This document shows positions 8,630 through 17,307 of a stretch of DNA of 64,000 bases, in pieces (the first letter of the stretch is position 1; each line of letters starts with the position of its first letter). The stretch spans positions 2,294,001 through 2,358,000 of the forward strand of contig OZ241323.1 of assembly GCA_965199685.1 (NCBI GenBank), in the 5' to 3' direction. The position numbers and the translations under genes were made by a program. The notes under the pieces were generated by a model. That model ran no database searches. It was not told where the DNA came from and worked only from the letters and a program-made list of their open reading frames with translations. This stretch comes from SP5GCR1 sp965199685. GTDB taxonomy: Bacteria; Pseudomonadota; Gammaproteobacteria; Poriferisulfidales; Oxydemutatoraceae.

Positions 8630-9610
8630 CTATGATTTTAGCACGCGCAGCAAGAGCAATAATGATAAAAGCAATAATGCAGCAACCGCATTATGCAAGA
8701 CCGCAACAGTCAACGGCAAAGAAAAAACGACATTTGAAATACCCAGCACTATCTGCGCAGCCAGCAGTGCTGCGATGCCTAGTGCAACCCGCCTTATTAA
8801 CAACGATCCTTGAATGAATAACTTTGCCAAAAACACCACAAAAAACACCGCAACAATTAACGCACCTAAACGGTGAGAGAAATGTATTGCGGTGCGTTGT
8901 GGGCTATCCAACACACCGTATTCATAGTTACGCTCATCTATTAAGAACCGAAACGCCCCACGATAGTCGGCCTCAGGTATCCATTGTCCTTGGCACAACG
9001 GAAAATCAATACAGGCAAGTGCTGCATAGTTGGAACTCGTCCAGCCACCCAGCGTGATTTGCATAACCAGCAAAACCAGTGCGACTAGGGTGATTTTATA
9101 AAAAGTTTTGTTGTGGGCAGTTGCCCGCTTCGGCTCAAACCATCGATCCAGATACAGCCACCACAATAATGCAAGCACTGTAAAGCCTCCCAGTAAATGG
9201 GCAACAACGATGAGCGGTTGCAACAACAAAGTAACCGTCCACATGCCCAACAGTGCTTGAAAGGTGACCAAGCCGAGTAGAAACAGCATGAAGCCTCGGC
9301 GTTGTTTAACTACGATAAATGCGAATGCTGTTAGTATTAGGATGATTAAACCCAGCCCGCCAGCAAAATACCGATGCACCATTTCAATCCATGCCTTATC
9401 AACCTCAACACGCCAACCGGGATAAGCCTGTTCGGCTTTTGCTATCTCGGCAGGTTGCTCAGGCACGCCTAGCAACTGCCCGTAGCACCCCGGCCAATCG
9501 GGACAACCCAACCCAGCATCGCTAAGGCGTGTATACGCCCCTAGCACGATAACCACCATTGTCAGCACTAAGGCGACACCTATGCCCTTTAGGAAATAAG
9601 ATGGATTCAT
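8630..9610 (-). CDS. ctaA: Heme A synthase
   Basis: COX15/CtaA-type membrane enzyme that oxidises the heme O methyl group to make heme A, 326 residues with about eight membrane helices. Conserved features include the N-terminal YTRLSDAGLGCPDWPGCYG loop and heme-ligand histidines in EMVHRYFAGG, VAHLLGG, HFSHRLGAL and the C-terminal LHNAVAAL. The second cysteine pair is in CIDFPLCQGQW. The ATG overlaps the stop of the preceding gene by one base (TAATG), indicating coupling within the oxidase assembly operon. Confidence 0.96.
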   Translation of the reverse strand: MNPSYFLKGIGVALVLTMVVIVLGAYTRLSDAGLGCPDWPGCYGQLLGVPEQPAEIAKAEQAYPGWRVEVDKAWIEMVHRYFAGGLGLIILILTAFAFIVVKQRRGFMLFLLGLVTFQALLGMWTVTLLLQPLIVVAHLLGGFTVLALLWWLYLDRWFEPKRATAHNKTFYKITLVALVLLVMQITLGGWTSSNYAALACIDFPLCQGQWIPEADYRGAFRFLIDERNYEYGVLDSPQRTAIHFSHRLGALIVAVFFVVFLAKLFIQGSLLIRRVALGIAALLAAQIVLGISNVVFSLPLTVAVLHNAVAALLLLSLLLLLRVLKS

Positions 9611-10209
9611 TAACCGATTTTAGAGGCTTTTAACAGACGCTTGAAATCCTTGATGATGTCGCGCGAATACGCATCAGGCAGGTAGAACATAACTAAATTG
9701 CCAAAGGGATCGACAATATAAACCTGGTTTTGCCGAAGTTCTGGTGCCTGTGTGCTCACGCCTGCCATATCCTCTACCTGATACACCGAAAGTGCCGGAT
9801 ATTGAAGCAATAATCGGTTCAATTCGGGATTGGGTTGCTGCGCATCGGCAAGCAAATAGACGGTGCGCACGCGAGCAGCGTCGCGCCCCAAAACCAATCT
9901 CGCCTGTCGCATCTTGAACAGGTTCGCCTGACAATGAAGATCACATGCTTGGGTGCCGTGAAACAACAGTAGCCAACGACCATCAAGCAGTGGAGTGCTG
10001 TTTGCATCGCTTGTTTGATCGTCCTTTATTAAACGAAAGTTTTCGGAATCAAGCATCTGCCCAGATGCCAACAAATGACCTCGCTCAGTAGTAGAACTAA
10101 ACTCAAACCAACTTTGCCCAAAATAAAGCACTGAGGCAATCAACACAGGTCCGGCAAATGCAGCAAATATGCCGATTAATTTCAGACGGGATAATCGCCT
10201 ATCGTTCAT
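9610..10209 (-). CDS. Sco1-like thioredoxin-fold oxidase assembly protein
   Basis: Small membrane-anchored protein of 199 residues with one N-terminal membrane helix (LIGIFAAFAGPVLIASVLYFG) and an exported domain. The CxxxC pair in ACDLHCQ and the following MRQARLVLGRD region resemble the copper/redox site of Sco1-like proteins. The C-terminal DPFGNLVMFY also fits a thioredoxin/Sco fold. Its place between surf1 and ctaA is where gammaproteobacterial clusters carry an otherwise unnamed assembly gene. It overlaps surf1 by 11 bp. A role in copper delivery or thiol reduction for the CuA or CuB site is inferred from family and context. Confidence 0.7.
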   Translation of the reverse strand: MNDRRLSRLKLIGIFAAFAGPVLIASVLYFGQSWFEFSSTTERGHLLASGQMLDSENFRLIKDDQTSDANSTPLLDGRWLLLFHGTQACDLHCQANLFKMRQARLVLGRDAARVRTVYLLADAQQPNPELNRLLLQYPALSVYQVEDMAGVSTQAPELRQNQVYIVDPFGNLVMFYLPDAYSRDIIKDFKRLLKASKIG

Positions 10210-10927
10210 CGCTACGTTTGATGTTCAGAACTAAAAGCAAAATCATCGGCACTGCTGCCAATCCAAACCATTGCACCGCATAAGCCAAATGCTTATCGGC
10301 AGACATAGCAATGAGCGACCATTCTCTTTTATAACCGCCAGCTTGTTGCGGCGATAGGCGTACAACCATAGGCAAAAGGGGAGTTCCCAACAAATCACCC
10401 AGTGCCTTGAAATCCAAATACTGAACGATGCGCGGCCAACCAACTTCGCCTATCGTCGCACTGCCGAGCGCAAATGGTTCTCCGAACGGCACATAGATCG
10501 TTCCGCTTATCGTGTCGGGGTCAGTGGTTAGACGAACATCGGGCAAATCCTCACGCCGAGCACCCATAGCAACCCAGCCGCGATCAACCAACACCGTGTT
10601 GCCGTCTGCCAATGCCATTGGTGTCAATACATTGAAGCCGACCCGTCCACCTGAGATCTGATTGTCCAGCAAAAATTGCCTCTCGGCAAGTAATCGCCCG
10701 TCAAGCTGTACCTGACGATAACGCCATTCCTCTAAATCATCGCTTGGCGAAGGCAGTTTATCAATCGCAGGTTCGGCTTGCCGTTGCTGATACTGTGCGA
10801 TAATCTCCTCCTTTTCATACATGCGATCAATCTGCCATCGCCCCAAACCAGCAAAAAGTGCAGACAAGAATATAGCTGACAAAAGTGCCAAAAGCGGTGG
10901 CGAAAATTGATAATGACCTAATTTCAT
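10199..10927 (-). CDS. SURF1 family cytochrome oxidase assembly protein
   Basis: SURF1-type heme-chaperone protein of 242 residues with two membrane helices, one near the N-terminus (LLALLSAIFLSALFAGLGRW) and one near the C-terminus (WFGLAAVPMILLLVLNI), flanking a periplasmic domain. Family segments include GRWQIDRMYEKEEI, EEWRYRQVQLDGRL, FLLDNQISGGRVGF and VLVDRGWVAMG. SURF1 helps insert heme A into subunit I. The gene begins the surf1, Sco-like, ctaA, ctaB run and is divergent from the small DUF2909 gene. Confidence 0.93.
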   Translation of the reverse strand: MKLGHYQFSPPLLALLSAIFLSALFAGLGRWQIDRMYEKEEIIAQYQQRQAEPAIDKLPSPSDDLEEWRYRQVQLDGRLLAERQFLLDNQISGGRVGFNVLTPMALADGNTVLVDRGWVAMGARREDLPDVRLTTDPDTISGTIYVPFGEPFALGSATIGEVGWPRIVQYLDFKALGDLLGTPLLPMVVRLSPQQAGGYKREWSLIAMSADKHLAYAVQWFGLAAVPMILLLVLNIKRSDER

Positions 10928-10976
10928 GGTGGAGATAGTGTAATATAAGTATAGTAGATTACTATTTTAATGCGTT

Positions 10977-11189
10977 ATGTTGGTAAAAATAATTCTTTTA
11001 CTCTTGTTTGCGGGCATCCTCGTAAGCCTAGGTGCGGCACTCTTTTCCATGATGAGAAACAGAGGACAGGGCAAAAAAACCGTCAATGCCCTAACCGTGC
11101 GGGTGATATTGTCCATCATTGTGTTTTTCTTGCTGATACTGAGCTATGGAATGGGTTGGATACAACCCCACGGCATTGTGCCGATGTGA
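10977..11189 (+). CDS. Twin-transmembrane DUF2909 family protein
   Basis: Seventy-residue membrane protein with two hydrophobic helices (about residues 3-25 and 45-62) separated by a basic loop containing MMRNRGQGKKTVNALTVR. This fits the DUF2909 family, which sits between coxC and surf1 in many gammaproteobacterial oxidase clusters. It is transcribed opposite to the rest of the cluster. An ATG at 10970 lies in another frame and is not the start. The function is unknown; an oxidase-associated role is only suggested by conserved context. Confidence 0.8.
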   Translation: MLVKIILLLLFAGILVSLGAALFSMMRNRGQGKKTVNALTVRVILSIIVFFLLILSYGMGWIQPHGIVPM

Positions 11190-11236
11190 CTTCGCAGTAA
11201 ATCTCCCAGGCGATTTCACCTGATACGTCTTCTCTC

Positions 11237-12127
11237 TCAAAAAATATACTGCTCACGAGCTAATCTGTCCTTACAAATTTTTATATATTCCTTATCCGTC
11301 TCATAGCCAACGAAAAACCTGTTGCTTTTGTCGGCAGCGACTGCCGTTGTGCCGCTGCCGATAAACGGATCCAAAACGATATCCTCTTTATATGTGAACA
11401 ACTGGATGAAGCGATAAGGAAGCTCTACAGGAAAAGGGGCTGGATGCCGCACTTTTCTTGCGCTTTCAGCATTGAAGTGCCAAACGCTTTTGGTGTATTC
11501 AAGGAATTGTGATTTGGTTATCGTGGGTATCTTGGTTGCTTGTGGCGGTTTCAGTCTTTTGAACGAGTTTTTACAAAACACAAGTATATATTCGTGGGTG
11601 TCGCGCAATACTGGGTTTGATGGCGACTTCCAACTGCCCCACGCGCAGGAAGTTCCTGCCGACGATTGCTTGTCCCAGATAATCTCTCCGCGCATCAGAA
11701 AACCAATATCGATCATCTCCGAAGTAATAAATGCACTCAGCGGGATATAGGGTTTTCTGCCTACATTTGCGATATTGATACACGCCCTGCCGCCGTCAAC
11801 CAATACGCGATAAACCTCTTGCCACACACGGCGCAACATTTCCATATATTCGGCAGTCGTCAAGTCGTCGTCGTACTCCTTGCCGACATTATAGGGAGGT
11901 GAAGTGACCATCAAATGTATGCTATTGTCAGGCAGCTCGCTCATATTCTCGCTCGATTTATGGTAAATCCTGTTTGTTGCCGTGCGGTGAATTACCTGCT
12001 CTTTGGCAAGCGGTTTGCCATTACCCGACGGTGCACGCTCACAATATTTTCTGCTGTTATAAAACGCCGAGGAGTCGTGTCCTAGGCGGCTACCTACACC
12101 GAATTTGCTAGTCTTCGTTCTCATCAT
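11237..12127 (-). CDS. Site-specific DNA methyltransferase, beta class (SPPY type)
   Basis: DNA amino-methyltransferase of 296 residues. The catalytic motif IV TSPPYN is near residue 77 and precedes the AdoMet-binding motif I DPFIGSGTT near residue 257; this order defines the beta class. SPPY is most common among N4-cytosine enzymes, though some N6-adenine enzymes also have it. Segments WGSWKSPSNP and RDTHEYILVFCK are typical of modification methylases. It lies just downstream of a Dam-like methyltransferase, and the pair interrupts the oxidase cluster between DUF2909 and coxC. No restriction endonuclease gene is visible next to it, so it could be an orphan or the remnant of a restriction-modification system. 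The recognition site cannot be read from sequence. Confidence 0.88.
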   Translation of the reverse strand: MMRTKTSKFGVGSRLGHDSSAFYNSRKYCERAPSGNGKPLAKEQVIHRTATNRIYHKSSENMSELPDNSIHLMVTSPPYNVGKEYDDDLTTAEYMEMLRRVWQEVYRVLVDGGRACINIANVGRKPYIPLSAFITSEMIDIGFLMRGEIIWDKQSSAGTSCAWGSWKSPSNPVLRDTHEYILVFCKNSFKRLKPPQATKIPTITKSQFLEYTKSVWHFNAESARKVRHPAPFPVELPYRFIQLFTYKEDIVLDPFIGSGTTAVAADKSNRFFVGYETDKEYIKICKDRLAREQYIF

Positions 12128-12189
12128 ACTGATATGCTAATTCTCATTTTCCTAGAGTTAATCGGTAGTCATAGCTCTTTGCTTAGGCA

Positions 12190-13116
12190 TTATCCCAACA
12201 CCAAAAGTTCATGCGAGTTTTTTATATGGTTATTTGTACCATTCTCTATTCTGTTCTTTCCTATCCTCGTTTCACCTTGTCCTAATGTATATTGCCATTC
12301 TACTTCTATAATTTCAAAATCAGAATACCAATCCCTTATTGTTTCACAATCATTATAAGAAAGAATGAAACCACCTTTATGTTTGTGCAACAAATCGCGC
12401 AGCAGTGCATGGTCAAAGTGATTATGATGAATAGGAAAGTTTCTTTGTGGGTATATTCCCTTGAACATCTTGCTATTACCACTTAAATAATACGGCGGGT
12501 CACAGTACATAAACGAGCTTGCGTTTTTCGGTATCGTTGTGCTGAAGTTTCCCCAGCATACCGACAGCTCAGGGCATGTAAAGTTTCTGACCTTGTCAAG
12601 CAACCTAATATATCTGTTTTGATCCTCGTATATTTTGGACATCCAGCCTAAAAATCCTGGACCGTAAGATAGATTATGATTGAACCAATAATGTGCAGCT
12701 AAAGATATTTTGTCGTCTATTTTGTTTGACTTGTCCCAGTGTGCTTTAAGCCTGCCTTTTACTTGTTGATATTTATGTTTTGTTGGTTTCCATTTACAAA
12801 GATAATTATATAGTTCTATAGGTTGTTTTATTTGTACTTGCCAATAATTCGTCAAAATATCAAATACATCATAGCCCTTAACTTTTATATTAAGTTCTCT
12901 AGCACAAGCAATCTCAACACTTCCTCCACCAAAGAACGGGGATACAATTGAGGTGATATTAGAGGGCAAATACTCCACTATATGCCCCACAGCGAGAGAT
13001 TTTCCCCCAGCGTATCTCAAAGGCAAACCATTATATCTAGAGTACTTATGCTTCCCTTTTCCATTCAGTCTCTTTAGTAAAATACTTTGTTGAGTGACCG
13101 GCTGAAGTGATTCCAT
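12190..13116 (-). CDS. Dam-like DNA adenine methyltransferase (D12 class)
   Basis: N6-adenine methyltransferase of the D12/Dam type, 308 residues. Motif X is LPLRYAGGKS near the N-terminus, motif I is PFFGGGSVEIA near residue 60, and the catalytic motif DPPYY is near residue 205. The order I before IV marks the alpha class. The final RIENGTNNHIKNSHELLVLG region replaces the usual NRxEVL ending. The DNA is clearly more AT-rich than the flanking oxidase genes, suggesting transfer. Together with the beta-class enzyme it resembles the two-methylase part of DpnII-like or type IIS systems, but no nuclease is present. Target specificity is unknown. Confidence 0.9.
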   Translation of the reverse strand: MESLQPVTQQSILLKRLNGKGKHKYSRYNGLPLRYAGGKSLAVGHIVEYLPSNITSIVSPFFGGGSVEIACARELNIKVKGYDVFDILTNYWQVQIKQPIELYNYLCKWKPTKHKYQQVKGRLKAHWDKSNKIDDKISLAAHYWFNHNLSYGPGFLGWMSKIYEDQNRYIRLLDKVRNFTCPELSVCWGNFSTTIPKNASSFMYCDPPYYLSGNSKMFKGIYPQRNFPIHHNHFDHALLRDLLHKHKGGFILSYNDCETIRDWYSDFEIIEVEWQYTLGQGETRIGKNRIENGTNNHIKNSHELLVLG

Positions 13117-13225
13117 AAACCTAGTATATCAAACTTGCTTATGGTCGTTCTTACACTGGATTTTGTTTCGTGTGATCCTTTAGCATGTTATTCTCACAGA
13201 CACTATTTTGGCAGCTGGACTAAAT

Positions 13226-13255
13226 TTTAATTATGGCGAATTCGCCATAATTAAA
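13226..13255. promoter_or_regulatory. Perfect 30-bp palindrome upstream of the methyltransferase pair
   Basis: TTTAATTATGGCGAA (13226-13240) is followed immediately by its exact reverse complement (13241-13255), with no loop. It lies 110 bp upstream of the Dam-like gene and 73 bp beyond the coxC stop. It could be an operator controlling the methyltransferases or a transcript-end structure; no T-run follows on either strand. Confidence 0.6.
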
Positions 13256-13283
13256 CACGAAATGGTTGGCATTACTTTCAGAT

Positions 13284-13305
13284 TACTACCTCAGCAAGGG
13301 TAGTA
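13284..13305. terminator. Hairpin after coxC
   Basis: TACTACC (13284-13290) and GGTAGTA (13299-13305) form a 7-bp stem with an 8-base loop, starting 23 bp beyond the coxC stop codon on the minus strand. It is a plausible end of the cox transcript, but no U-tract follows. Confidence 0.35.
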
Positions 13306-13327
13306 CCTTTGGTGTTCTGTCCTTTCC

Positions 13328-14197
13328 TTAAACCCAATAAACAAAAACAAATAGCCCCAGCCAAACCACATCAACAAAGTGCCAGTACCACGCGGCAGCT
13401 TCAAAAGCAAAATGCTTTTGCGGCGTGAAATGTCCGGAAATACAACGAATCAAGACGACCAACAAAATGATCGCACCTAGGGTGACATGCAGCCCGTGAA
13501 AGCCAGTCAGCATAAAGAAAGTAGAGCCATAAATCCCTGACTTTAGGGTTAGGTTCAAATCGTTATACGCGTGTATATATTCGTATGCCTGAAAGCCCAC
13601 AAAAATCATGCCCAAGGCAACGGTTAAGAATAAACCGAAAATCAGAACTTTGCGGTTGTCCGATTTTAAGCCGTGATGTGCCCAAGTTACCGTCGCACCG
13701 CTGGTTAGCAGGATCAGCGTGTTCAGTGCTGGAATTCCCCACGCTCCTATGATTTGAAACTCGCCGCCGATGCTCGCTGGTCCATTCGCTGCCAGCGGCC
13801 ATAGTGCTTCAAACGCCGGCCATAGATAGAAGTTGGTAGCAGCCCCAGTAGCCTCACCGCCCAACCATGGCAACGAAAACATCCGCGCATAGAACAAGGC
13901 ACCGAAAAAGGCTGCGAAGAACATCACTTCGGAGAAAATAAACCACGTCATCCCCCAGCGGAATGAGAGGTCTACCTGCTCGTTATAGGTGCCCGATTCG
14001 CTTTCTTTTATCACTGTGCCGAACCAACCGAACAACATGATTAAAAGCATCGCCGTTCCTAGCCCCATCAGCGGTAACCCTATAGAACTCTCGTTGAGAA
14101 ATGCCGATGTACCGATAAAAAGGCTTGCCAAAGCAACTGACCCAACAATCGGCCAGTGGCTACCGTGTGGAACATAATACGCTGTTTGTGTGCTCAT
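13328..14197 (-). CDS. coxC: Cytochrome c oxidase subunit III
   Basis: Subunit III of the aa3-type oxidase, 289 residues with seven predicted membrane helices. Typical segments are YYVPHGSHWPIVGS at the N-terminus, RWGMTWFIFSEVMFFAAFFGALFYARM with the conserved glutamate, TWAHHGLK, the SGIYGSTFFMLTGFHGLHVTLG stretch (written here in part) and the C-terminal AAAWYWHFVDVVWLGLFVFV. It stabilises the catalytic core and proton uptake. It follows ctaG by 21 bp in the cox operon. A ribosome site (AAGGAGAC) precedes the ATG. Confidence 0.96.
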   Translation of the reverse strand: MSTQTAYYVPHGSHWPIVGSVALASLFIGTSAFLNESSIGLPLMGLGTAMLLIMLFGWFGTVIKESESGTYNEQVDLSFRWGMTWFIFSEVMFFAAFFGALFYARMFSLPWLGGEATGAATNFYLWPAFEALWPLAANGPASIGGEFQIIGAWGIPALNTLILLTSGATVTWAHHGLKSDNRKVLIFGLFLTVALGMIFVGFQAYEYIHAYNDLNLTLKSGIYGSTFFMLTGFHGLHVTLGAIILLVVLIRCISGHFTPQKHFAFEAAAWYWHFVDVVWLGLFVFVYWV

Positions 14198-14218
14198 AAT
14201 TGTCTCCTTATATTCTGT

Positions 14219-14782
14219 TTAGGTTTTTGTCTTTGAGTCGCCGGGTTGCGCCGCTTGCTCGCTTATATCAAAAAATGTATAAGAAAGTGAAATTGTCGCC
14301 AAGTGTTTAGGCAAATCAGGCGCGATCACAAAACGCACCTCCATATCACGCGTCTCGCCGGCGCGCAATGTCTGCTTATCAAAGCAAAAACATTCTATTT
14401 TCTTGAAATATGTTGCTGCCGCAACCGGTGAAATGCTTGGGACAGCTTGTCCTATCATGTCGGTTGCGCTTAAGTTTTTAACCTTGTAGTGGGTCGTATA
14501 GGTTTTCCCTGGGTGCACCACGAGTTTGCTGACATTCGGTTCAAACTGCCAATTCATCGCTTGATTTCTGTTGGCAACAAACTCAACCGTGACCTCACGA
14601 GATGCATCAACTGCCATTGGTTTTATCTCTTCTAGCTCAGTGCGTCCGACCTTTCCGTTCAACCCGGTCAACTCACAAAAAACATCGTATAGCGGCACCA
14701 TCAGATAGCCAAAGCCGAACATTGCCACGGCAACCATTGCGAGCTTCCAGCCGACAACACTATTTTTCGTCTCTTGCTTCAT
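14219..14782 (-). CDS. ctaG: Cytochrome c oxidase assembly protein CtaG/Cox11
   Basis: Copper chaperone for the CuB centre of subunit I, 187 residues: one N-terminal membrane helix (KLAMVAVAMFGFGYLMVPLY) and a periplasmic immunoglobulin-like domain. The VFCELTGLNGK segment carries a conserved cysteine, and the diagnostic copper motif KKIECFCFDKQTL is present. The ATG directly follows the stop codon of the 35-residue ORF upstream, with no gap. Order and spacing match the usual coxB-coxA-ctaG-coxC operon. Confidence 0.95.
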   Translation of the reverse strand: MKQETKNSVVGWKLAMVAVAMFGFGYLMVPLYDVFCELTGLNGKVGRTELEEIKPMAVDASREVTVEFVANRNQAMNWQFEPNVSKLVVHPGKTYTTHYKVKNLSATDMIGQAVPSISPVAAATYFKKIECFCFDKQTLRAGETRDMEVRFVIAPDLPKHLATISLSYTFFDISEQAAQPGDSKTKT

Positions 14783-14890
14783 CTATCTAGATGCTACGAT
14801 GAAATAAAAACCGATATAAATTGCTGCTGCTATCAATGCAATGGTAATCGCAGTCAGTTTGATATTCGCTCTCTTGGACACCAGTAGCAC
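14783..14890 (-). CDS. Small single-pass membrane peptide between coxA and ctaG
   Basis: A 35-residue ORF starting at GTG 14890, sharing one base with the coxA stop (TAGTG), and ending at TAG immediately before the ctaG ATG. The translation has a short basic N-terminus (VSKRANIKLT) and one hydrophobic helix (AITIALIAAAIYIGFYFIVA). A tightly coupled tiny membrane ORF in this position is common in proteobacterial oxidase operons and is thought to be a small assembly factor. I do not recognise the exact family. No separate ribosome site is obvious, so translation would depend on coupling to coxA. Confidence 0.6.
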   Translation of the reverse strand: MLLVSKRANIKLTAITIALIAAAIYIGFYFIVASR

Positions 14891-16464
14891 TATTTGACAA
14901 CGGGCGGGGTCGTAAATGAGTGGTACGGCGGCGGAGATGCCAGCGTCCATTCAAGCCCTTCGGCACCTTCCCAAACCTCGTTGGTTGCTTTCTTGCCTTC
15001 GCGTATCGTCGCAAGCACAATGTATAAGAATAGTAGTTGCGCCACACCAAAGCCAAACGCGCCGATGCTTGCAAGCATATTGTAATCGGCAAATTGCAAG
15101 TTATAGTCGGGTATACGGCGAGGCATCCCGGCAAGGCCGACGAAATGCATTGGGAAAAACGTCAGGTTGACAAAGATTGTGGACAACCAAAAATGCCATT
15201 TGCCAAGTGCCTCGTTATACATGTGTCCAGTCCATTTCGGCAACCAATAATAAACCGCTGCCATAATCGCAAAGATTGATCCAGGAACCAATACATAGTG
15301 GAAATGTGCAACGACGAAATAGGTGTCGTGATACTGATAATCGGCAGGTGTGATCGCCAACATCAATCCTGAAAATCCTCCAATCGTGAACATCACGATG
15401 AAACCTATCGCAAACAGCATGGGTGTCTCAAAAGTCATCGCGCCTCGCCACATTGTTGCCATCCAATTGAAAATTTTCACCCCAGTTGGTATCGCAATAA
15501 GCATCGTAGACAGCATAAAGAATAGTTGACCCGCAAGCGGCATCCCGACGGTGAACATGTGGTGCGCCCAAACGATAAACGACAAAAATGCAATCGATGC
15601 AGTTGCATAAACCATTGAACTATAACCAAACAAAGGCTTTCTGGCAAAGGTCGGCAGGATGCTGGAAATAACACCAAACGATGGCAAAATCAAAATATAA
15701 ACCTCAGGATGTCCGAAAAACCAAAATATATGCTGAAACATCACAGGGTCGCCGCCGCCGGCAGCATTGAAGAAGCTAGTGCCGAAAAATTTATCGGTCA
15801 GTAGCATGGTGACTCCACCAGCCAATACTGGCATCACCGCAATCAATAAATACGCAGTAATCATCCATGTCCACACAAATAATGGCATTTTCATCAAGGT
15901 CATGCCCGGCGCACGCATATTCAGAATTGTTGCTATTACGTTGATTGCTCCCATGATTGAAGACATTCCCATAAGGTGTATCGCAAAGATGACCAAGGGC
16001 AATGCCGCCCCAGTCTGCAAAGTGAGCGGTGGATAGAGCGTCCATCCACCAGCCGGCGCGCCACCAGGAACAAAAAGGGTTGCCAGCAACATCGCAAACG
16101 CAAACGGCAAAATCCAAAAACTCCAGTTGTTCAGCCGGGGCAGTGCCATATCAGTGCCGCCGACCATCATTGGGATCAACCAGTTCGCCAAGCCAGTGAA
16201 TGCCGGCATTACGACACCGAAAATCATAACGAGTGCGTGCATCGTGGTCATTGAGTTGAAAAATTGTGGGTCTACGACCTGCAAGCCTGGTTCAAATAAT
16301 TCGGCTCGTATGATCATCGCCATCGCACCGCCGATGAAAAACATAATCATCGCAAACCACAAATACAAAGTCCCTATGTCTTTGTGATTTGTCGTGAAAA
16401 GCCAGCGTTTGATGCCTGAATCGGGCCCGTCGTGATGATGGGCATCGGCTGTTAATGTACTCAT
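14890..16464 (-). CDS. coxA: Cytochrome c oxidase subunit I
   Basis: Catalytic subunit of the aa3 heme-copper oxidase, 524 residues with twelve helices. It binds heme a and the heme a3-CuB centre and reduces oxygen while pumping protons. Signatures are GHPEVYILILPSFG (His-Tyr cross-link and CuB histidine), WAHHMFTVGM (CuB histidine pair), and YFVVAHFHYVLVPGS (heme a3 and a ligands). The N-terminus has HPDGPDSGIKRWLFTTNHKD-like sequence (HHDGPDSGIKRW). The K-channel region near FSFIVWAHH-type residues is retained. The start has AGGAG at proper distance. It lies 31 bp after coxB. Confidence 0.97.
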   Translation of the reverse strand: MSTLTADAHHHDGPDSGIKRWLFTTNHKDIGTLYLWFAMIMFFIGGAMAMIIRAELFEPGLQVVDPQFFNSMTTMHALVMIFGVVMPAFTGLANWLIPMMVGGTDMALPRLNNWSFWILPFAFAMLLATLFVPGGAPAGGWTLYPPLTLQTGAALPLVIFAIHLMGMSSIMGAINVIATILNMRAPGMTLMKMPLFVWTWMITAYLLIAVMPVLAGGVTMLLTDKFFGTSFFNAAGGGDPVMFQHIFWFFGHPEVYILILPSFGVISSILPTFARKPLFGYSSMVYATASIAFLSFIVWAHHMFTVGMPLAGQLFFMLSTMLIAIPTGVKIFNWMATMWRGAMTFETPMLFAIGFIVMFTIGGFSGLMLAITPADYQYHDTYFVVAHFHYVLVPGSIFAIMAAVYYWLPKWTGHMYNEALGKWHFWLSTIFVNLTFFPMHFVGLAGMPRRIPDYNLQFADYNMLASIGAFGFGVAQLLFLYIVLATIREGKKATNEVWEGAEGLEWTLASPPPYHSFTTPPVVK

Positions 16465-16495
16465 AATCTATAAACTCCTGTTCTATTATAGTTGC

Positions 16496-17299
16496 TTATC
16501 GCTGTGCAGTCTGTTGCGGCACAGCAGTCTGTTCTTGTATCCATTGTCGGTATTGATCTTCCTCTACCGCTCGCACGACAATCGGCATAAATGCGTGATC
16601 GCGTCCGCACAGCTCTGCGCATTGGCCGCGATATACGCCGGGCTTTTCTATCTTAGCCCAAGATTCGTTGATGAAACCAGGTATGGCATCTTTTTTAACC
16701 GCAAGGTCAGGCACCCACCAGGCGTGCAAAACATCGTTTGATGTAATCAAGAAACGTACTTTTTTACCTACCGGTAATACCACCTCGTTGTTCACCTCAA
16801 GCAAATAGTTTTCCCCTTTTGCTTGCATGTTATAAACCTGCTCGCGAGGGGTGTCAAGTTTGCTGTAAAAAGCTACATTCTCATCCAAGTAATCGTAGTG
16901 CCACATCCATTGATAACCGGTAATCTTAACCGTTAAATCGGCTGCCGAAGTATCCTCCATTTCTATCAGGACTTTCGTTGCCGGAATTGCCATCCCAATG
17001 AGTATCGCCAGAGGCACCAAAGTCCATGCGATTTCTGCGGTGGTACTCTCATGAAATTGTGCCGCTTTATGTCCCACCGACTTGCGGTGCTTGATCATTG
17101 AAAAGATCATCACTCCAAATACGACGACCCCAATCGCAACGCAAATCCAAAAAATCAGCATATGCAAATCAAAGACTTTGGCACTGATGTCGGTTACGCC
17201 GACAGTCATGTTATACGGCTGTAATTGGGCTATGGCACTTGCTGGCAACAATGCCGAACAAGCGATTAGGGATAATTTGGTTATTTTCTGTATCATCAT
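16496..17299 (-). CDS. coxB: Cytochrome c oxidase subunit II
   Basis: Subunit II, 267 residues: signal peptide (cleavage near AIAQ), two membrane helices and a periplasmic cupredoxin domain. The CuA site GQCAELCGRDHAFMP near residues 224-238 has both cysteines, the histidine and methionine, and the aromatic patch GYQWMWHYDY is present. It accepts electrons from cytochrome c. Unlike many pseudomonad subunits II it has no C-terminal cytochrome c domain. It is preceded 8 bp upstream by the DUF2244 gene in the same direction. Confidence 0.97.
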   Translation of the reverse strand: MMIQKITKLSLIACSALLPASAIAQLQPYNMTVGVTDISAKVFDLHMLIFWICVAIGVVVFGVMIFSMIKHRKSVGHKAAQFHESTTAEIAWTLVPLAILIGMAIPATKVLIEMEDTSAADLTVKITGYQWMWHYDYLDENVAFYSKLDTPREQVYNMQAKGENYLLEVNNEVVLPVGKKVRFLITSNDVLHAWWVPDLAVKKDAIPGFINESWAKIEKPGVYRGQCAELCGRDHAFMPIVVRAVEEDQYRQWIQEQTAVPQQTAQR

Positions 17300-17307
17300 T
17301 GTCCTCT

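Noticed and set aside
13117..13327. Possible restriction endonuclease between the methyltransferases and coxC
   Set aside because: The 211-bp gap contains only hairpins and no ORF of useful length.
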